NCBI GenBank assembly: GCA_900313765.1
Contig: OMSN01000010.1
Span: 1 to 17,986 of the forward strand
Source of the DNA: an uncultured Eubacteriales bacterium
GTDB lineage: Bacteria > Bacillota > Clostridia > Lachnospirales > Lachnospiraceae
DNA length: 17,986 bases
Direction of reading: 5' to 3'
Part shown: positions 1 to 8,627 of the stretch, in pieces
How positions within the stretch are numbered: the stretch's first letter is position 1
How the letters are laid out: each line of letters starts with the position of its first letter
Position numbers and translations under genes: made by a program
Notes under the pieces: generated by a model
Seen by the model: only the letters and a program-made list of their open reading frames with translations
Database searches by the model: none
What the model was told of the DNA's origin: nothing

Positions 1-3000
1 TGATCACGTCATATCCCTTTACCTCGGATGTGTACCCATCCACAGTATCCTCTGTGATGGTATAGGAGATCTCTTTGTCATTTTTCTTCTTCGGAAGATC
101 CTTGAAACTCCACTTCCAGCCGTCTGCTTCGGATACGGAGACGCTCTTCTTTTCTTCGCCGTCTGCCTTCAGGCGGATCGTGATGGCGGAGGGCCGTTTC
201 CCCTGGCTGTTGTCATCATCCTCCCAGGTCTTGCTGCCCTCTATTGTGATCTTCTCCGGAACATGCGTATTGATGATATTGTAGTCATCCACTCTGGACT
301 CGTAGCCCTTGACCGCATCCTCCTTCAGCGTATACTTGATCTCTTGCCCTTTGTCATTCTTCTTCGGCAGGTCTTTAAAGTAATATTTCCATTCTCCTGC
401 CTCCGACGTGTCAGCTTTGGCAACCTCCTTCCCATCACCGTACAGATGCACCGTGATCTTCTTCGGACGAAGGCCCTCCAGATTGTCCTCATCCTCCCAG
501 ATCTTCTTTCCGGAGACCGTAACCTTGTCCCCTGCCGCGTGCCAGGTGTTGATCAGGTTCAGCCCATCCTTTTCGACGGTATAGTTATCCTTGTACTGAT
601 AATCGTCCGGCCACTCCTCGGAGGCAACATAGTTTGATTTCGACACTGCCGGCCGTTCCAGCCCGATCTCCCAGGTCCATTCGTTCTTTCCTTTGAAGTC
701 TGATTTCTTAAGTTCGACCGGTGAGCCTTTAACCTCCTTGTCTCCATCCTTGATATGGATCTTGATCGTATCCGGGCGGTTCTTCTCATCGTCATCCTTC
801 CAGGTCTTCTTGCCCTTGAGCGTGAATGCATCATCCGTTGGAAAGCTGAATTTCACATTGATGACATTTGTCATCAGTTCGTAGTCATAGAACAGCAGCG
901 GCTTTGGTGCTGACGGATCAAGGTCTTTGAACGCCTTCAGATCATCCAGGGTCAGATATTTCGCCTTGTCCAGTACTTCAGACCAGTCTCCGTGCAGCAA
1001 TCCGTTTTCCAGCGCACTGAAGCTCTGGATTGCCCTGGTGGGTATGCTGATATATCCTCTGATCGGATTGAAGGACACTGGTATGTCGATATGGATCACA
1101 TATTTGATGATCTGACGCAGGATCTCGCTGACCAGTTCTGCGCCTTTGAACTGAAGCGGAATTCCCAGCAAATACTTCTTGACCCGGTATTCTTTGCGCC
1201 AGTTATCATCTTCAGTCACTTTCGCAATGGCCACCTTCGGGATTACGTCATCCAGTAATGAGCCAAAGATATTCAGGTCGATCCCGATTGCAAGCTCACT
1301 GATGATCGAAATCAGGTTGGAGCCGCCTCTGACCGGATTGATGACCGGTAACTCGATGTTGGTCAGCTGGTTCAGATCAATCGGCAGTCCGAGTTCCTGC
1401 GCTCTGTCTGCCATTCCCTCCTTCGGCTGGCACAGCAGCACGATCCATGCGGACTCAGGCCGATCCCCTCCGAGCCTGACCCAGCGCTTCACGTTCTGGA
1501 TATCCAGTACGGCCGTGTTTTCGATCCTCGTCGTATTGCCGTCTGTCTCATACTTGACGGTATATTCGGTGGTATGGTCTTTCACTTCGCCTTGAAGAGC
1601 AGAATCTCCGCCTTCCACCTCGTAAGTGACCAGGTTCCATTCACTTGGTTCACCGACTCTGTCTTTGTCGCCCTTGTCGTAAACGATCCGCGAAGCTGCA
1701 GAGCAGAAATTCATCACATCGAGGAACTTGAGATATACATTCAGCGGCGCGGAGTCTGCTGGCAGACCAACCGCCCCCGCCAGTGTGTCAAAGTCTTTCG
1801 TTGCGTCCTTGAATGAATCCGGGAGCAGTTTGTAATATGCACTCCAGTCAGACTTCATCTTGCCCATGGCAGTCTCGAACTGTGCCCTTGGATAATTGAG
1901 CCAGGAAGTATATTCCATGATCTTGCCAAGCAGCTGGTTCAGTATCGTGTCTTCCTTCAGCTCGCGGACGCGGTAGTTGATTGTTTCATTTTGAGCGTTC
2001 TCCCTGGGTACATCCTTGGTCGCGCGGTATCCATTGTCATCATTCAGCTCCACTATCTCCACGGTCTGCCAGACAGGACCTTTCTTCCTCTGGATGGCAG
2101 CCTTGATCTCTTCGGGCTTATCATTCCCCTCAATGTCGATCACCCATTCCTTTTCCACGGTCAGAGTGATGTTGTCGAGGTCGTTATGGATGACATCATG
2201 GCGCTCATTATCCTGACGCCAGTGCGGCTCCTGATCTTCATCAACGCTGACGTCAAAATCTACTCCCTCTATGTCCTCTCCCACCAGCAGGTCAAATGAT
2301 GCCCGCTGGGCTCTGTTGCTGTCATCTGAATCATCCTCTTCTGAATCACTGTCTTCGGCAGCGCTCATCTTTTCTTCCTTATCTTCCTTCGTTTTCTCCT
2401 CTTCCGCGACCACATCGCCGTCGTTCTCTATCTCGCCTACACGGTAATCATCCAGTGTTTCCCCATCCTCAAGGAATACCAGGAAGGAGGTCTCCCATTT
2501 GTTGACATCACTCACGACCGCAGTCTGTACGGTCTCCCACTTTGTCTGTTCCTCCTGCTCCTGCGTTCCCTGGGCGTCCTGCTGCTCCTGTCCCTGGGTC
2601 TGTTCTGCATTTTCCTGCACCTTGACCTTATGCTGCAGGACAAGCGTCACGCTCCCCGGCTTCCAGCGCTGTTCCGAATCGATCTCCCATTCGACTTTAA
2701 CGGAGAATGGCAGTGGATAGGAGTTGGTAAAGACCACCCTGTCCGACAGATATTCATCCATTCCGGGCAGTTCTTCCCCCTCTGATGAGGGCTCTGTTTC
2801 TTCATCCAAAGTGACGCTCTCCTGACCGGAGGAAGCAGATCCGGAAGTCTCCTCACCGCCTGAGGCTGACTCATCCGCGGCCGGTCCCACATCAACGGAC
2901 GCCTCTCCTGCATCCGGATCCGGCACACCGACCCAGCTTCTGAATTCTACGTTCCCCTCCTCATCCTCAGTTCTTGCAACCAGGACAAGGTTTTCATTCG

Positions 3001-6000
3001 TGTCATAAGAAAGAGACGGGTTGGTTCCCTTGTCTTCAGTGACTGAATACAGATACACACCGTTCTGATCGATCAGGAATTCCGCGGTAGTCTCCCCCTC
3101 GCCTGTTATCGTGAGAGGATTGATCGGCACCGGACAGTAGCCGTCTTTACCGACTGCTTCGTCTACTGCATGTACCGTGAAATGGAACTGCTCCGACGGA
3201 GTCTCAGCATCAGGACTGTTCCGGATCACCTTCTGAATGGTAAGCGGGAAATATCCTGTAAGTTTATTGTTGACGTCGCAGATCCACGTGCGGGTCTCTT
3301 CGTCAAAGACAGGCTCCGTATAGGTTGTCGTATAGCCATCCACATGACTCTCTAAAACGGTATAATCCGGCTTAATGACTTCCTCATCTGCTCCGGATCC
3401 ATCTCCTTCCCCTCCGTCCGCGGGAGCATCGGTTTCCGGTTCCTCTGTTCCGGTTTCGCCGCCTTCGCCACCGGTTTCCGGTTCACTGTCTTTCTTCTCC
3501 GGTCCCGGCAGGAATCTTGCTTCATAGGTACCATCTCCGTTTACCGGCACCTCGATCGTCCTGACACGCTCTTCCTTGCTGTTGATTACAGAGAGCTTCA
3601 CGGTCTCGGGCCTGATATGAAGTTTCTCTTCATCGCCTTCCCAGCTGACCTTCCCTCTGACATTCACATAATCCTCCCCGACCCAGGTGTTCCGGATTAC
3701 ATAGCTGAGCGTTTCTGTATCATCCTGTTCGATGATCTGTGTGATGAATCCTTCCACCTGCTGCGGGATGATGGTATATACATATTTGTGTTTATTGTCA
3801 TTCTCGTCCAGGCGCATCAGAGGTTTTCCCTCCGCGTCCTGATCCACCAGATGTTCACTCCAGGATACGGGACCTTTGGTCAGAGTGAACTCTTCGATCT
3901 TCTCGTCATCACGGTTGAGAGCACAGTTCAGCTGTTCCGGAACAGGAACTGAGCTGTCAACAGGAGACCCGTCCGGATTCACCCATTCTGTAGTGATCCG
4001 GATGCGAATGGGGTTCTGCAGCATGTAATATACAGAGAAGTTATAGAACAGGCTCCCCAGTTGCGGGCGCGTATATGCATATGGCTCTTCGTAGATACGG
4101 ACATACCCCTCAACCTCAGGGGCATCAAGCTGATATTCCGAGATATCCCTGACATCTGACTTCAGATAGCTGGCATCACGTCCCCACCATCCGGCACTCT
4201 TCTTCAGACGAAAGATCCAGTCCGGAACAGCATTCCCTTCCCTGTCCCTGATCATGACAGGTCCTATCTCATCCTGTCCGGGTTCTTTCTCAAAGACAGC
4301 CTGCACCTCACACTGCAGGTAGTCATATGCGATGTTATAGTTGTAGACATGCAGTCCGTTTACGATGCCGACCCAGATCGGTCCGTTCGTTCCATGCGGA
4401 ATGGTCTCCTTTACCGTATAGACCGCTTCCGGATCATATTCCTGCGGCGTGAGAGTCCAGATCCATGTATCGAGTCCCTGGTAATCGGCTTTGTTGAGCG
4501 TCAGGGGAGATTCCGCGATCTCAACACCGTCCCTGAAGATATGCAGGTCGACATGATCCGGAATGAGACCCTGCCAGTTCCAGGCAGTCTCCCACCTGAC
4601 GGAGCCCATAAGTGTACCGTCCTCAACCGGATCGGTATTGATTACGTTCGCACTCTTTGCAATATCAGTGTCATCTGCCGCCAGACCGGGGATGGAAACA
4701 TAGTTCCCAAAGGGCTGCACCGTAACGACAGTGGAATGGTCATACTCATACCGCAGCAGATTCTCTATGACAGTCCTGTCAAGTTCCGCTCCCTGATACT
4801 GCATACGGATCCCGTTGCGGTACTTTGGAACGGTGTAGGCGATGGTCCATGAATTGCTGCCGCCGGCTTCCCCGATCGTCAGCGGCGTATTCTCGATACT
4901 GCCCGAATCTCCCAGTATCGTAACAAGTTCCTTATTATCGATCTGCACATCCTGAAGACTCCTGAGCGTATTGGAGCAGTCTTCCTGGAAATAGGGTACC
5001 GGGAGCGGGTTCAGTATGGGAAGCCACTGATCGGGAACATTTCTTTCAGCGGCTTTACTCGCCCATCCGTTTTCCGGTTTCTGCTGCAGGGCAAGCCAGA
5101 CGGATCCGGGCTTGTCTTCCGGATTCGTCAGTTTCCACAGTTTGCGGACTCTCACATCCATTGCGGCTGTTGCCGTGATGGTGGTGGTTCTGCTGTCTTC
5201 CGTCTCCACATCCTGATAGTCGACATGATATTTTGAAACGTGCATCTGCTCCTTCTGGCCTACGGCATCGTCATAAGCATCGACACCGCGTTCGATATAC
5301 TCATATCCATTCTCAGGGGAGATCACTCTGATATATTCGTCTCCATAGTGGCCTTCTATGATGCGTATGCAGTATTCGTAAAGATATGCTTTTCCATTTT
5401 TAAAGCCAAACTTCGGAACATCGACACATTCCGGCACTTCCCAGTTCCTGGCAAGATCCGTATAGGTACTGTGACTCCAGTCAATCTGCCAGCTGTCATT
5501 CGTTCCCGCTTCTCTTTGCATGAGCGCAATATGCAGGGCTGACTCCCCCGTCGGAATGTCCTTTTTGTCTGTATCGACATTCCAGACGATCCTGGTCCTG
5601 ACCGAGACTTTTTCATCGGACTTCATGATGACATCCACCGCCCGGATGGGCTGCTCTGAGGACACATAGGGTGTCTTACTGGATCCTGCCAGTGTTCTGC
5701 CATCAATCTCACCGCTGGCAACAACGTTATACATGGCGCCGACAGGAAGAAACAGATACGTCTTTCCTTCACTGTCTGTCACCCCGTACGCAAGATCCTT
5801 CTCCGATTCATGGAGACTCAGGGCTTCACTGACCGTCACCTCGATTCCTTCCGGCGCTTTCACTGTCTGGTTTTCATCCAGCCACACGTTGACCGGGACT
5901 TTAGAGAACCTGTGGGGACAGGTTCCGGATCTCATTCCGCTTCCATATGTATAAGAATCATAATAATTCTCTGTCTTTATTGTTTTCTCTCCCTTATCAG

Positions 6001-8401
6001 AGAGTGTGAATGACCATTTTTTAAAATACAGGTTGATCGTAAAGATCATGCTGTTCCTGTTTTTCTCCACGATCTCCAGATCAAGACAGCCCTCCTCTCC
6101 CTGTCTGGCACAGGTATGGATCGTGCTCACCGCCTCCAGGTCATCGGGGTCGTACTGATCCTTCTCATGTCTGGCGGTTATATAGCATCCTCCTCTGGAA
6201 TCCTGTGTGATGGAGAGTACAGGTCCCAGATTGATCTTCTCGATGAGCAGATTGATCTTCAAACTGAGAAAACCGCCCTGCAGCGTCAGCTGTGAACCGA
6301 TATAAAAATGGATGTCTTTGTTGTAATCCTCCGGGTTTATTACGGTCAGCTTCCTGATCTTAACCGGGGTTCTGAATGTGTTGATATTCGCGCCATGCGT
6401 CCCGATCCCGTAATTGAAATCGGTCGTGAGCGTTCCCTCCACCTCGATCGGATGCTCGTCAAACTGCGCCTGCAGATTGAAGGTGTATTCCACGTCAAAC
6501 AATCCCACACTGAATCCGAGCAATGCGATCATCCGGGTTTCAAGTCCGTTGCTCGCACCTGTGGATCTGGCCTTGAAGTCCAGATCCAGCTTGATGTTGA
6601 TGTTCACTTGAAACAGCAGATCCCATACATCGACACTGGAGGAACCTCCGATTCCGATGCCGCTGGGACGAAAGTCTGTGATCTCCGCGGACCAGTTGGT
6701 CCCGCTGACTCTCCTGTTGAAGTCAATATCGTCAAGTCCGGACGCGTTCAGACTCTCTTCGCCTGAAGCACTCGATTCGGCAACCAGTTTACCGTCGGAA
6801 AACAGTTCATTGACTGTGATCTCTTCCGTTTTCTTAAGAGGAACCGTCATGAGATCCCCGTCATACTGCACCGCACCGTCAAACACCAGTATGTTGTCAT
6901 AGCCTACATGCTGCGCAAGGAACACAATCCCGGTCTTATCCTTCAGCAGTTCCTCCGGGATGGCAGGCGTCACATAAGAGACCGTACCGTCCTCAGAGAA
7001 CGTTACGGTATACTGTTCTCCCTCTTCCTCACCGATCAGCAGGAGAGAATCTCTGTATACGAGGTAGTTCGGTCCCTCTGCATCCCCGCCATCCAGATAG
7101 CGGATCCGCAAAGAATCCCCATAGTAGGACCATTCATGATGCTCAAGCGGGTACTCTGTAAGCGGATCATTCTCCGGCTGGATCTCATCCTGTGCGGACT
7201 CATTTGCAGAATTAATCATGTTGACGAATACATCACCCACGATATTGTTTGTTCTGGATACCGCATTTACCTCGATCCGGGCGGATGTTCCCTCCGCCCC
7301 ATATGTAACACCTATTTCGTAGGTAATTCCCCGGATGGCGGCTTTGACCCATTCCACCCCGTCAAATGACTGATGGACCGTGATGATCCATTCCCCGTTC
7401 TCTTCGGACGCAGAGAAAAGGGTTTCATTACTCACGAGGACAGATTCCGCCTCTCCGGACAGGTCGAGTGTCTCCAGCATCTCCTGCAGCCGGACAGAAC
7501 GTTCCGCAGGCAGCGCATACTGAAAACGGCTATAGGTAAGATCAATCGCAAAGAATGGAAAAACGCTGGTTTCTGTTTTCACGACTCCTTCGCTCTTGTC
7601 TGCATTCATTTCCAGTTTTCCTGCAACCAGTATCTTCTCCCCATCTTTTTCTTCCGGGGTGATCTGATATACAGCAGCGTCAAGGTTCGGATCCGCCGCC
7701 TCCGGTATGGCGAAAGATACTTCTGCCGTCTGTCCTTCTGCAGGCTCAATTGCATTTCCATCTGCATCCAGGATCTTTATGGCATAGTAATGAGAAGTCG
7801 CTGACATGCGTCCTTCTTCACGCGCTTCTGAGACAGCTGTCTTCGCTTCTTCCAGCTGCTGTCCGGACAGCTTTTCCGCTTTCAGGACAGTACCAGCCGG
7901 AAACACTCCGGCCTGTGCCTTGACAGTGATCTGTATATCTTCTGTCTTCTGTGACTGCTCAAACGCCGCATCCTGTGCTTCACTCTGCACAGAATCTTCA
8001 TTCGGCGCTGGTGAAACTGTCTCTGCAGGCGCAGCTTCTATCCCATCCTGCAGCATCGCTCCGTCATCCTGCGCGGGCGTATCTTCGATGAAAGGCACAG
8101 ATTCCGAAACCGGTATTTCCTCCTGAACGGGTTCTTCCAAGGCCGGTTCCGGTGCAGGCTGTGGCTCTGCGGCAGTCTGTGGCTCTGCGGCAGTCTGCGG
8201 CTCAGCGGTTGTCTGTGGTTCCGGGGAAGGGATGTGTTCCTCTGTACTCTCAGAAGCCGGCAGATCCTCTGTGGTTTGGATCTGGACCGTCTCCTGCGGC
8301 TCAAAACGCTCCTCCGCATATGCAGAAGAAGGAATTGTGTTCAATGCCATCGAAGCAGCAAGAAGGACCGATATGATTCTGGCAGAAATGGGCTTTTTCA
8401 T
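1..8401 (-). CDS. Giant secreted Cna-B-type surface protein (partial, C-terminus off window)
   Basis: One uninterrupted frame of 2800 codons starts at the ATG at 8401-8399, preceded by an AGGAG box 9 nt upstream, and leaves the window without a stop. Order of parts: signal peptide (about 1-29, ending AYA); Pro/Glu/Gln-rich region with PQTAAE repeats (30-155); a module beginning ITVKAQAGVFPAGT (about 157-292); a long beta-rich region with a Cys module (about 735-830); diverged Cna-B-like units from about 830 on; a pilin-type FctA domain (about 1714-1822); Q-rich and very acidic linkers (about 1925-2030); helical insertions (about 2140-2230 and 2320-2510); and three canonical Cna-B repeats (2524-2800). 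Proteins of this design are normally sortase-anchored to the wall and stiffened by Lys-Asn isopeptide bonds. Anchoring here is inference, because the end is missing. Likely role: adhesion or surface stalk; the ligand is unknown. It is divergent from a LysR gene. The coding status and class are secure; the exact function is not. Confidence 0.93.
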   Translation of the reverse strand, partial: MKKPISARIISVLLAASMALNTIPSSAYAEERFEPQETVQIQTTEDLPASESTEEHIPSPEPQTTAEPQTAAEPQTAAEPQPAPEPALEEPVQEEIPVSESVPFIEDTPAQDDGAMLQDGIEAAPAETVSPAPNEDSVQSEAQDAAFEQSQKTEDIQITVKAQAGVFPAGTVLKAEKLSGQQLEEAKTAVSEAREEGRMSATSHYYAIKILDADGNAIEPAEGQTAEVSFAIPEAADPNLDAAVYQITPEEKDGEKILVAGKLEMNADKSEGVVKTETSVFPFFAIDLTYSRFQYALPAERSVRLQEMLETLDLSGEAESVLVSNETLFSASEENGEWIITVHQSFDGVEWVKAAIRGITYEIGVTYGAEGTSARIEVNAVSRTNNIVGDVFVNMINSANESAQDEIQPENDPLTEYPLEHHEWSYYGDSLRIRYLDGGDAEGPNYLVYRDSLLLIGEEEGEQYTVTFSEDGTVSYVTPAIPEELLKDKTGIVFLAQHVGYDNILVFDGAVQYDGDLMTVPLKKTEEITVNELFSDGKLVAESSASGEESLNASGLDDIDFNRRVSGTNWSAEITDFRPSGIGIGGSSSVDVWDLLFQVNINIKLDLDFKARSTGASNGLETRMIALLGFSVGLFDVEYTFNLQAQFDEHPIEVEGTLTTDFNYGIGTHGANINTFRTPVKIRKLTVINPEDYNKDIHFYIGSQLTLQGGFLSLKINLLIEKINLGPVLSITQDSRGGCYITARHEKDQYDPDDLEAVSTIHTCARQGEEGCLDLEIVEKNRNSMIFTINLYFKKWSFTLSDKGEKTIKTENYYDSYTYGSGMRSGTCPHRFSKVPVNVWLDENQTVKAPEGIEVTVSEALSLHESEKDLAYGVTDSEGKTYLFLPVGAMYNVVASGEIDGRTLAGSSKTPYVSSEQPIRAVDVIMKSDEKVSVRTRIVWNVDTDKKDIPTGESALHIALMQREAGTNDSWQIDWSHSTYTDLARNWEVPECVDVPKFGFKNGKAYLYEYCIRIIEGHYGDEYIRVISPENGYEYIERGVDAYDDAVGQKEQMHVSKYHVDYQDVETEDSRTTTITATAAMDVRVRKLWKLTNPEDKPGSVWLALQQKPENGWASKAAERNVPDQWLPILNPLPVPYFQEDCSNTLRSLQDVQIDNKELVTILGDSGSIENTPLTIGEAGGSNSWTIAYTVPKYRNGIRMQYQGAELDRTVIENLLRYEYDHSTVVTVQPFGNYVSIPGLAADDTDIAKSANVINTDPVEDGTLMGSVRWETAWNWQGLIPDHVDLHIFRDGVEIAESPLTLNKADYQGLDTWIWTLTPQEYDPEAVYTVKETIPHGTNGPIWVGIVNGLHVYNYNIAYDYLQCEVQAVFEKEPGQDEIGPVMIRDREGNAVPDWIFRLKKSAGWWGRDASYLKSDVRDISEYQLDAPEVEGYVRIYEEPYAYTRPQLGSLFYNFSVYYMLQNPIRIRITTEWVNPDGSPVDSSVPVPEQLNCALNRDDEKIEEFTLTKGPVSWSEHLVDQDAEGKPLMRLDENDNKHKYVYTIIPQQVEGFITQIIEQDDTETLSYVIRNTWVGEDYVNVRGKVSWEGDEEKLHIRPETVKLSVINSKEERVRTIEVPVNGDGTYEARFLPGPEKKDSEPETGGEGGETGTEEPETDAPADGGEGDGSGADEEVIKPDYTVLESHVDGYTTTYTEPVFDEETRTWICDVNNKLTGYFPLTIQKVIRNSPDAETPSEQFHFTVHAVDEAVGKDGYCPVPINPLTITGEGETTAEFLIDQNGVYLYSVTEDKGTNPSLSYDTNENLVLVARTEDEEGNVEFRSWVGVPDPDAGEASVDVGPAADESASGGEETSGSASSGQESVTLDEETEPSSEGEELPGMDEYLSDRVVFTNSYPLPFSVKVEWEIDSEQRWKPGSVTLVLQHKVKVQENAEQTQGQEQQDAQGTQEQEEQTKWETVQTAVVSDVNKWETSFLVFLEDGETLDDYRVGEIENDGDVVAEEEKTKEDKEEKMSAAEDSDSEEDDSDDSNRAQRASFDLLVGEDIEGVDFDVSVDEDQEPHWRQDNERHDVIHNDLDNITLTVEKEWVIDIEGNDKPEEIKAAIQRKKGPVWQTVEIVELNDDNGYRATKDVPRENAQNETINYRVRELKEDTILNQLLGKIMEYTSWLNYPRAQFETAMGKMKSDWSAYYKLLPDSFKDATKDFDTLAGAVGLPADSAPLNVYLKFLDVMNFCSAASRIVYDKGDKDRVGEPSEWNLVTYEVEGGDSALQGEVKDHTTEYTVKYETDGNTTRIENTAVLDIQNVKRWVRLGGDRPESAWIVLLCQPKEGMADRAQELGLPIDLNQLTNIELPVINPVRGGSNLISIISELAIGIDLNIFGSLLDDVIPKVAIAKVTEDDNWRKEYRVKKYLLGIPLQFKGAELVSEILRQIIKYVIHIDIPVSFNPIRGYISIPTRAIQSFSALENGLLHGDWSEVLDKAKYLTLDDLKAFKDLDPSAPKPLLFYDYELMTNVINVKFSFPTDDAFTLKGKKTWKDDDEKNRPDTIKIHIKDGDKEVKGSPVELKKSDFKGKNEWTWEIGLERPAVSKSNYVASEEWPDDYQYKDNYTVEKDGLNLINTWHAAGDKVTVSGKKIWEDEDNLEGLRPKKITVHLYGDGKEVAKADTSEAGEWKYYFKDLPKKNDKGQEIKYTLKEDAVKGYESRVDDYNIINTHVPEKITIEGSKTWEDDDNSQGKRPSAITIRLKADGEEKKSVSVSEADGWKWSFKDLPKKKNDKEISYTITEDTVDGYTSEVKGYDVI
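2..250 (-). repeat. Cna-B repeat C (cut by window edge)
   Basis: Residues about 2718-2800. Starts ITIEGSKTWEDDDNSQGKRP, continues AITIRLKADGEEK and WKWSFKDLPKKKNDK, and reaches YTITEDTVDGYTSEVKGYDVI, just before the expected Asn-Thr end. The Lys and Glu of the triad are present. At least this unit continues beyond the left edge. Confidence 0.88.
256..533 (-). repeat. Cna-B repeat B
   Basis: Residues about 2623-2716. Starts VTVSGKKIWEDEDNLEGLRP, continues ITVHLYGDGKEV and WKYYFKDLPKK, and ends YTLKEDAVKGYES...YNIINTH. A complete canonical unit with the Lys, Glu (LKED) and Asn (INT) of the isopeptide site. Confidence 0.9.
545..831 (-). repeat. Cna-B repeat A
   Basis: Residues about 2524-2620. 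Starts LKGKKTWKDDDEKNRPDT, continues IKIHIKDGDKEVKGS and ends TVEKDGLNLINTW. The Lys before TW, the Glu of VEKDG and the Asn of INTW are the expected isopeptide triad of Cna-B domains. Slightly longer than its two neighbours because of an added loop (ASEEWPDDYQYKDN). Confidence 0.88.
2310..2640 (-). other. Low-complexity Gln-rich and acidic linkers
   Basis: Two biased stretches of the surface protein lie here: a Gln-rich run (EQTQGQEQQDAQGTQEQEEQ, around 2545-2605) and, after an intervening WETSFLVFLEDGETLDDYRV strand region, a very acidic run rich in Glu, Asp and Ser (around 2315-2400). They probably form flexible loops within or between Ig-like units. Confidence 0.7.
2938..3262 (-). other. 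FctA/Spy0128-like pilin isopeptide domain
   Basis: Residues about 1714-1822 start LTIQKVIRN, contain EQFHFTV and an 'AEFLIDQNGVYLYSVTED' segment, then LSYDTNENLVLVART. This order (K near the start, F-x-F strand, G-x-Y-x-Y-x-V-x-E, then YD) is that of the streptococcal pilin isopeptide-linker family. The candidate bond-forming Lys is in TIQKV. It is a single copy embedded among Cna-B-like units. Confidence 0.65.
5915..6200 (-). other. Cysteine-bearing module in the surface protein
   Basis: Residues about 735-829 contain four cysteines in GGCYITARHE, HTCARQGEEGC and GTCPHRFSKVPV. Most of the rest of the protein is cysteine-poor. The spacing suggests one or two disulfides or a metal site in an exported domain. 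It directly precedes the array of Cna-B-like units. I do not know a named family for it. Confidence 0.45.
7526..7933 (-). other. N-terminal beta module of the surface protein
   Basis: Residues about 157-292 begin ITVKAQAGVFPAGT, continue through AIKILDADGNAIEPAEGQ and end around SVFPFFAIDLTYS. Similar modules are, from memory, common near the N-terminus of large clostridial Cna-B proteins and resemble ZU5-like beta domains. The assignment rests on recalled pattern only. Confidence 0.5.
8161..8214 (-). repeat. 18-bp tandem repeat encoding PQTAAE
   Basis: Three consecutive 18-bp units lie at 8161-8178, 8179-8196 and 8197-8214. The first two are identical; the third differs at four positions. 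On the minus strand they encode PQTAAE hexapeptides within the Pro/Glu-rich stalk just after the signal peptide. The unit is a multiple of three, so gain or loss of copies would keep the frame. Confidence 0.85.
8315..8401 (-). other. Signal peptide of the giant surface protein
   Basis: Residues 1-29: a short basic start (MKK, then R8), a hydrophobic core (IISVLLAASMAL) and a small-residue end SSAYA before EE. This fits Sec export with cleavage after Ala29. No YSIRK-type motif is seen. Confidence 0.85.
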
Positions 8402-8627
8402 ATATTTTTTCTCCTGAACGAGGTTTTAGTCTGTCATATTCTTCTTATAAAGGATACTTACTTATACAATATCATTTATCTCGGTTATATTCCAGTAAAC
8501 ATCCCGGTATCACATGCTTTTCTCATCCTTATCCAGTACAGAATGAAGTTACTGGTAATCGTCTGACACATGTGTTACGATGCACTGAAGAATACTCATT
8601 CATACAGAGCTTATAAAGGAGATCTTC
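8402..8627. promoter_or_regulatory. Divergent control region between surface-protein and LysR genes
   Basis: This 226-bp AT-rich region lies between two divergent starts. It contains an inverted repeat CCAGTA (8533-8538) / TACTGG (8550-8555) with an 11-bp spacer, a direct copy of TCCAGTA at 8491-8497 and 8532-8538 (41 bp apart, about four helical turns), and a palindrome ACACATGTGT (8566-8575). Paired and spaced dyads in the gap next to a LysR gene are the usual layout for LysR-type operators. No promoter with both good -35 and -10 boxes was found for either gene. Confidence 0.5.

Noticed and set aside
8161..8214. Short CRISPR array
   Set aside because: The units are directly adjacent with no spacers and are in frame within a Pro-rich coding region.
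1..8400. Many plus-strand frames of 60-167 codons opposite the giant gene, the longest at 4349-4852
   Set aside because: They lack ribosome sites and recognisable families, and lie opposite a continuous 2800-codon frame with clear domains; they are shadows.
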